Source: DATLTV01 sp035533375
GTDB lineage: Bacteria > Patescibacteriota > Minisyncoccia > UBA6257 > 2-01-FULL-56-20
Length of the DNA stretch: 8,497 nt
Direction of reading: 5' to 3'
Assembly: GCA_035533375.1 (NCBI GenBank)
Contig: DATLTV010000089.1
Coordinates: forward strand, 1-8,497
The notes below the pieces were generated by a model. It ran no database searches. It saw only the letters and a list, made by a program, of their open reading frames with translations, and was not told where the DNA came from. The translations under genes and the position numbers were made by a program. Below, one piece after another: positions 5,853-8,497 of this stretch; the first letter of the stretch is position 1, and the number at the start of each line of letters is the position of its first letter.

Positions 5853-5897
5853 CCTCGAAATCTGCCGCAAACAAAGGGCAATATCTACCTTTCGAGG
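5853..5897 (-). other. Inverted repeat downstream of tRNA-Trp
   Basis: An 8-bp perfect inverted repeat (5853-5860 with 5890-5897) encloses a smaller TGCC/GGCA pair. It has no T tract. It may mark the 3' end of the tRNA-Thr/rpmG/tRNA-Trp transcript. The 5731-5914 spacer holds no gene that I can support. Confidence 0.35.
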
Positions 5898-5914
5898 CTA
5901 ACATTCCCCGTCTG

Positions 5915-5985
5915 CGGGGGCTGTAGGAATCGAACCTACGACGGCGGTTTTGGAGACCGCAGTTATACCATTTAACTAAGCCCCC
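5915..5985 (-). tRNA. trnW: tRNA-Trp (anticodon CCA)
   Basis: The minus strand gives acceptor GGGGGCT/AGCCCCC, a D arm with the TGG loop, anticodon stem GCGGT/ACCGC with loop CTCCAAA (anticodon CCA), T stem GTAGG/CCTAC with loop TTCGATT, and discriminator G. CCA is not encoded. The anticodon reads UGG, in line with UGA being a stop in this genome. The 3' trailer CGGGG (5906-5910) could pair with CCCCG at the acceptor end. It follows rpmG, as in many bacteria. Confidence 0.96.
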
Positions 5986-6090
5986 CGGATATCTCAAATA
6001 GTATATCTCAAAAACAAAATCTAACCACGTCATTAACTCTCCCGCAAAACGAGGGGTTTCGAGATTCGAGATATCGGATTTGAAACAAGC

Positions 6091-6270
6091 CTATTTCCCC
6101 GTAATTCTCACCTCTTTATGCGTCGTATGCTTCCTGCACCAGGCGCAGAACTTCGCAAAGTCGAGCTTGCGCTCCACCTGCTTCTTGTTCTTCGAGACAT
6201 AATAATTCCGCCGCTTGCAAACGGCACAGCGAAGCCCGATGAGATTGTCCGTATGTTTGGATTTGGCCAT
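6091..6270 (-). CDS. rpmG: 50S ribosomal protein L33 (bL33)
   Basis: The small basic protein has 59 aa, starting MAKSKHTDNLIGLRCAVC and ending EVRITGK. L33 sits near the E site of the large ribosomal subunit. Two cysteine pairs, C15xxC18 and C42xxC45, form the zinc-ribbon (C+) version. The pattern RNYYVSKNKK..ERKLDFAKFC is typical of the family, and the length is close to the usual 49-60. The ATG at 6270 is the natural start; the upstream SD is weak. It lies between tRNA-Thr(GGT), 41 nt upstream, and tRNA-Trp, about 105 nt downstream, a conserved neighbourhood. It ends in TAG. Confidence 0.96.
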   Translation of the reverse strand: MAKSKHTDNLIGLRCAVCKRRNYYVSKNKKQVERKLDFAKFCAWCRKHTTHKEVRITGK

Positions 6271-6311
6271 AGCGATAAGCCTACTTCATATTGGCCAAAA
6301 AGGCAAACTTG

Positions 6312-6384
6312 AGCCGTTGGCCGGAATTGAACCGGCGACCTACTCCTTACCATGGAGTTGCTCTACCAGCTGAGCTACAACGGC
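6312..6384 (-). tRNA. trnT: tRNA-Thr (anticodon GGU)
   Basis: The minus strand gives acceptor GCCGTTG/CAACGGC, D arm GCTC/GAGC, anticodon stem ACTCC/GGAGT with loop ATGGTAA (anticodon GGT), T stem GCCGG/CCGGC with loop TTCAATT, and discriminator T. CCA is not encoded. It leads the unit tRNA-Thr, rpmG, tRNA-Trp. Confidence 0.96.
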
Positions 6385-6408
6385 AACATACTATCGATTA
6401 TCCGCTTC

Positions 6409-6437
6409 AGTTTACTATTAGCGAAGCGAACAGTCAA
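6409..6437 (-). promoter_or_regulatory. Candidate promoter of the tRNA-Thr(GGT)/rpmG/tRNA-Trp unit
   Basis: On the minus strand TTGACT (6432-6437) is followed after 17 nt by TAAACT (6409-6414). The predicted start is some 18 nt before the tRNA. GATAAT, closer to the tRNA, is an alternative -10. The unit lies downstream of a terminator, so a promoter is expected here. Confidence 0.5.
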
Positions 6438-6446
6438 AACCCTTTG

Positions 6447-6520
6447 GGAGGATCGCCAAAATCACAAAAAAGACTGCCCGCGTGAACAGTCTTTTTTGTG
6501 ATCGGAGCCACCTCCCGGAT
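6447..6520. repeat. 74-bp exact direct repeat, copy 1 (terminator plus tRNA-Thr 3' end)
   Basis: This is identical base for base to 6637-6710, 190 bp away. It contains the whole terminator hairpin and the last bases of tRNA-Thr(CGT), but the rest of the tRNA is missing. This copy is therefore the displaced one and carries a tRNA fragment. Confidence 0.95.
6461..6502. terminator. Duplicated bidirectional terminator hairpin
   Basis: A 16-bp perfect stem (6461-6476 with 6487-6502, 10-nt loop) has an A6 tract in one arm and a T6 tract in the other around a GACTG/CAGTC core. It can terminate in either direction. It would back up the identical terminator at 6651-6692. Confidence 0.8.
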
Positions 6521-6532
6521 ATTTCACTGCTC

Positions 6533-6613
6533 GTCCCGCTTTAGCGGGACTGCGCTTTGAGCACCCTCGGTGCTCAAGACTCTCCTACACGGAAGGGGCA
6601 GACTGCCCCTTCC
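6533..6613. repeat. Cluster of three perfect short hairpins
   Basis: Hairpin 1 is GTCCCGC/GCGGGAC (6533-6550, loop TTTA). Hairpin 2 is TTGAGCACC/GGTGCTCAA (6557-6577, 3-nt loop). Hairpin 3 is GGAAGGGGCA/TGCCCCTTCC (6591-6613, 3-nt loop). They have no T tracts and unrelated sequences, and they fill the space between the two 74-bp repeats. Their function is unknown. Confidence 0.85.
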
Positions 6614-6636
6614 GACCCATCCCCTCGTTCAAATCC

Positions 6637-6710
6637 GGAGGATCGCCAAAATCACAAAAAAGACTGCCCGCGTGAACAGTCTTTTTTGTGATCGGAGCCA
6701 CCTCCCGGAT
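6637..6710. repeat. 74-bp exact direct repeat, copy 2 (native site)
   Basis: This is the same 74 bp as 6447-6520. Here the tRNA part continues into the complete tRNA-Thr(CGT), so it is the original context. Confidence 0.95.
6651..6692. terminator. Terminator of tRNA-Thr(CGT)
   Basis: This 16-bp perfect hairpin (6651-6666 with 6677-6692) starts 3 nt past the tRNA 3' end on the minus strand. The T6 tract follows the GACTG/CAGTC core. Confidence 0.85.
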
Positions 6711-6768
6711 TTGAACCGGGGACCTTCGCTTTACGAAAGCGCTGCTCTACCAGCTGAGCTAAGGTGGC
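6696..6768 (-). tRNA. trnT: tRNA-Thr (anticodon CGU)
   Basis: The minus strand gives acceptor GCCACCT/AGGTGGC, D arm GCTC/GAGC, an anticodon stem around loop TTCGTAA (anticodon CGT), T stem CCCGG/CCGGG with loop TTCAAAT, and discriminator T. CCA is not encoded. It reads ACG codons and complements the GGU isoacceptor at 6312-6384. It is a separate unit with its own terminator. Confidence 0.96.
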
Positions 6769-6781
6769 AAAACGCTTTGAA

Positions 6782-6811
6782 ATTCTACCAAAATATCATA
6801 GCACAACGCAA
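6782..6811 (-). promoter_or_regulatory. Promoter of tRNA-Thr(CGT)
   Basis: On the minus strand TTGCGT (6806-6811), an 18-nt spacer and TAGAAT (6782-6787) fit a sigma-70 promoter. The -10 box ends 13 nt before the tRNA, leaving a leader of about 6 nt. Confidence 0.5.
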
Positions 6812-6854
6812 TTGGCAAAGCTTGCGCCTGCGGAAAATACGGAAAGGACGATCA

Positions 6855-6874
6855 CCTCATTCGCGCGAATGAGG
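6855..6874. repeat. Perfect 9-bp hairpin upstream of dnaE
   Basis: CCTCATTCG and CGAATGAGG are perfect complements around a 2-nt CG loop (or 8 bp with a 4-nt loop). It shares the ATTCG..CGAAT core with the hairpin at 6896-6925. Confidence 0.85.
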
Positions 6875-6895
6875 GCAATGAGCTTCACCGGTTCT

Positions 6896-6925
6896 TACCG
6901 GCTAATTCGCACGAATTAGCCGGTA
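6896..6925. repeat. Perfect 14-bp hairpin upstream of dnaE
   Basis: TACCGGCTAATTCG (6896-6909) pairs fully with 6912-6925 around a CA loop. It lies between tRNA-Thr(CGT) and the dnaE promoter, in the divergent intergenic region. There is no T tract. Confidence 0.88.
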
Positions 6926-6939
6926 GTATCATGCGAGTA

Positions 6940-6968
6940 TGGAAAAAATAACACATTTTATGTATAAT
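6940..6968 (+). promoter_or_regulatory. Promoter of dnaE
   Basis: A consensus TATAAT (6963-6968) has a weak -35 TGGAAA (6940-6945) 17 nt upstream. Transcription would start near 6975 and give a leader of about 66 nt. The leader contains a CCTCGC/GCGGGG hairpin with a GTTCC/GGAAC outer stem (about 6992-7020). No clear SD precedes the ATG. Confidence 0.6.
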
Positions 6969-7040
6969 GGAAGGGAAATCATCAACGCGGCGTTCCGACA
7001 TCCTCGCTTGCGGGGGGAACAAAAGAATACCGTCAAATGT

Positions 7041-8497
7041 ATGCCTAAGAAATTCGTTCATCTCCATACGCATTCGCATTATTCGCTTCTCGACGGACTC
7101 ACGAAAATAGACCAGCTCGTAAGCCGGGTGAAAGAGCTCGGTATGGATTCGGTCGCGCTCACGGATCACGGCGTGCTCTACGGTGCGGTCGAGTTCTATA
7201 AAAAAGCTAAAAAAGCGGGCATAAAACCCATTCTCGGCGTCGAAGCGTACGTCGCTCCGCGCGACCGCTTCAGTAAGGAACCGGGCGAGCGCTATTATCA
7301 CCTCATCCTCCTCGCGGAAAACAACACCGGCTGGAAAAACTTGATCCAGCTTGTGACGAAGGCGCATCTCGAAGGATTTTATTACAAGCCGCGCGTGGAC
7401 AAGGACCTCCTGCGCGAGCATCATGAAGGCCTGATCGCGCTTTCGGCCTGCCTCGGCGGCGAGGTCGGCCAGGCGCTCCTTGAAGGCAACCGGGAAAAGG
7501 CGGAGCGCATCGCACGCGAATACGAAGCGCTTTTCGGCAAAGGAAATTATTTTTTGGAGATCCAGAAACATCCGCATATCCCCGATTCGGAGAAGATCGA
7601 AGCGGGACTCATCGCTCTTTCGAAAACGACGGGGATCCCGCTCGTCGCGACGCAGGACAGCCATTACGTGCGGAGCGAAGACGCCGAATACCATGACGTG
7701 CTCCTCGCCGTGCAGACCGGGAACGCGCTTTCCGACCGCGATCGACTGAGCATGAAGGAGGACGATTTTTCGATCCTTTCGCCCGAAGCGATGGAAGAAA
7801 AGCTCGGGCATATTTCCGGCGCCATTGAAGAGACGGCGAAAATCGCCGAGCGATGCAATGTGGAACTCACGCTCGGAAAAACGCTGCTTCCGGACTTCCC
7901 GAAACCGAAGGGCAAATCGGCGAACGAGTATCTTCGGGAACTCATCATGGAACGGATCGATGTGAAGTATCCGCCCGAAACGCAAACGCCCGCATTCAAA
8001 GAGCGGCTCGAATATGAGCTCAGCGTCATCGAAAAGACCGGCTTTGCCGACTATTTCCTCATCGTGCAGGACCTCGTGAACTGGGCGAAACTGCACGGCA
8101 TCGCGGTCGGCCCCGGCCGCGGCTCGGCGGCCGGGAGCATCGTCTCTTATATATTGAACATCACGGATATTGATCCTCTGATGTACAATCTGCTCTTCGA
8201 ACGGTTTTTGAACCCCGAGCGCGTGCAGATGCCGGATATCGACATCGATTTTTCCGACCGCCGTCGCGATGAAGTGCTGGCCTACGCCCGCGAAAAATAC
8301 GGCGAGGACCGCGTTGCCCGCATCATCACCTTCGGAACGATGGCGGCACGCGCCGCGATCCGCGATGCCGGCCGCGCCATGGGCCTAAGCTACGCTTTCT
8401 GCGATCAGATCGCGAAACTTATCCCCTTCAATCCCACGCAGGGCATGCACGAAGGATGGCTCACGATCTGCCTCAAGCAAGTCCCGGAATTGCGCAG
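7041..8497 (+). CDS. dnaE: DNA polymerase III subunit alpha (partial, 3' end outside window)
   Basis: This is the catalytic subunit of the replicative DNA polymerase; 485 codons are visible and the gene runs off the right edge. The N-terminal PHP domain shows the HLHTHSHYSLLDG motif (H7, H9, H11), TDHG (41-44), GVEAY (66-70), H87, SACLGGE (around C137) and DSHY (206-209). The polymerase core begins with GPGRGSAAGS (357-366) and the catalytic aspartates in PDIDIDF (D401 and D403). The ATG at 7041 matches where the family starts (MPKKFVHLHTHS). An in-frame ATG at 6960 overlaps the -10 box and would add 27 unrelated residues. It is divergent from tRNA-Thr(CGT). Confidence 0.97.
   Translation, partial: MPKKFVHLHTHSHYSLLDGLTKIDQLVSRVKELGMDSVALTDHGVLYGAVEFYKKAKKAGIKPILGVEAYVAPRDRFSKEPGERYYHLILLAENNTGWKNLIQLVTKAHLEGFYYKPRVDKDLLREHHEGLIALSACLGGEVGQALLEGNREKAERIAREYEALFGKGNYFLEIQKHPHIPDSEKIEAGLIALSKTTGIPLVATQDSHYVRSEDAEYHDVLLAVQTGNALSDRDRLSMKEDDFSILSPEAMEEKLGHISGAIEETAKIAERCNVELTLGKTLLPDFPKPKGKSANEYLRELIMERIDVKYPPETQTPAFKERLEYELSVIEKTGFADYFLIVQDLVNWAKLHGIAVGPGRGSAAGSIVSYILNITDIDPLMYNLLFERFLNPERVQMPDIDIDFSDRRRDEVLAYAREKYGEDRVARIITFGTMAARAAIRDAGRAMGLSYAFCDQIAKLIPFNPTQGMHEGWLTICLKQVPELR

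Noticed and set aside
6447..6710. CRISPR-like array from the repeated 74-bp units
   Set aside because: There are only two repeats, they are too long, and each is a terminator plus tRNA end; no spacer series or cas gene is present.
6960..7040. N-terminal extension of DnaE from the ATG at 6960
   Set aside because: This ATG overlaps the TATAAT box and adds 27 residues before the point where the PHP domain normally begins.
6885..8096. 403-codon minus-strand open frame opposite dnaE
   Set aside because: dnaE motifs are unambiguous on the plus strand; the long antisense frame is a result of GC-biased codon use.

Overview
The window looks like a piece of a compact bacterial chromosome, most likely from the Patescibacteria/CPR radiation (Parcubacteria-like). 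This assignment is an inference from several features: a minimal gene set of housekeeping genes and tRNAs, genes whose start codons sit immediately behind a -10 box, many perfect intergenic hairpins, and a hypothetical protein I cannot place. UGA is used as a normal stop (the M16 peptidase ends in TGA), so the UGA-recoded code 25 of Gracilibacteria and SR1 is not indicated. No phage, IS transposase or CRISPR array is visible.

Left end (1-640): a terminator of an upstream gene is followed by a strange tRNA-Lys(UUU) locus. A complete tRNA-Lys (274-347) sits inside a 207-bp insert that splits a second tRNA-Lys gene in its anticodon loop (5' half 153-186, 3' half 394-433). The insert consists almost entirely of two abutting hairpins, and the complete tRNA is carried at the tip of the second, long one. 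This is the most unusual object in the window.

Middle (640-5720): four genes all lie on the minus strand. Reading in the direction of transcription they are a hypothetical protein (5058-5717), an AI-2E/PerM-family membrane protein, a PIF1-like helicase with a C-terminal helix-turn-helix-like tail, and an M16 zinc peptidase. Each appears to have its own promoter, so this is a row of single genes rather than an operon. Three of the four have a -10 box 6-7 nt before the start codon and no Shine-Dalgarno sequence, which suggests leaderless mRNAs. Only the M16 gene has a conventional promoter, leader and SD. A ~40-bp imperfect repeat lies just downstream of two of these genes.

Right part (5900-6770, minus strand): tRNA-Thr(CGT) forms one unit with its own terminator. 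A second unit carries tRNA-Thr(GGT), rpmG (L33, 59 aa) and tRNA-Trp(CCA), a translation-gene cluster that in many bacteria continues into secE-nusG but does not here. Between the two tRNA-Thr genes lies a 74-bp exact direct repeat (terminator plus tRNA-Thr 3' end) enclosing three tight perfect hairpins.

Right end (6770-8497): a divergent intergenic region with two more perfect hairpins leads to dnaE on the plus strand, encoding the replicative DNA polymerase III alpha subunit. It has an intact-looking PHP domain and is cut by the window edge after 485 codons.
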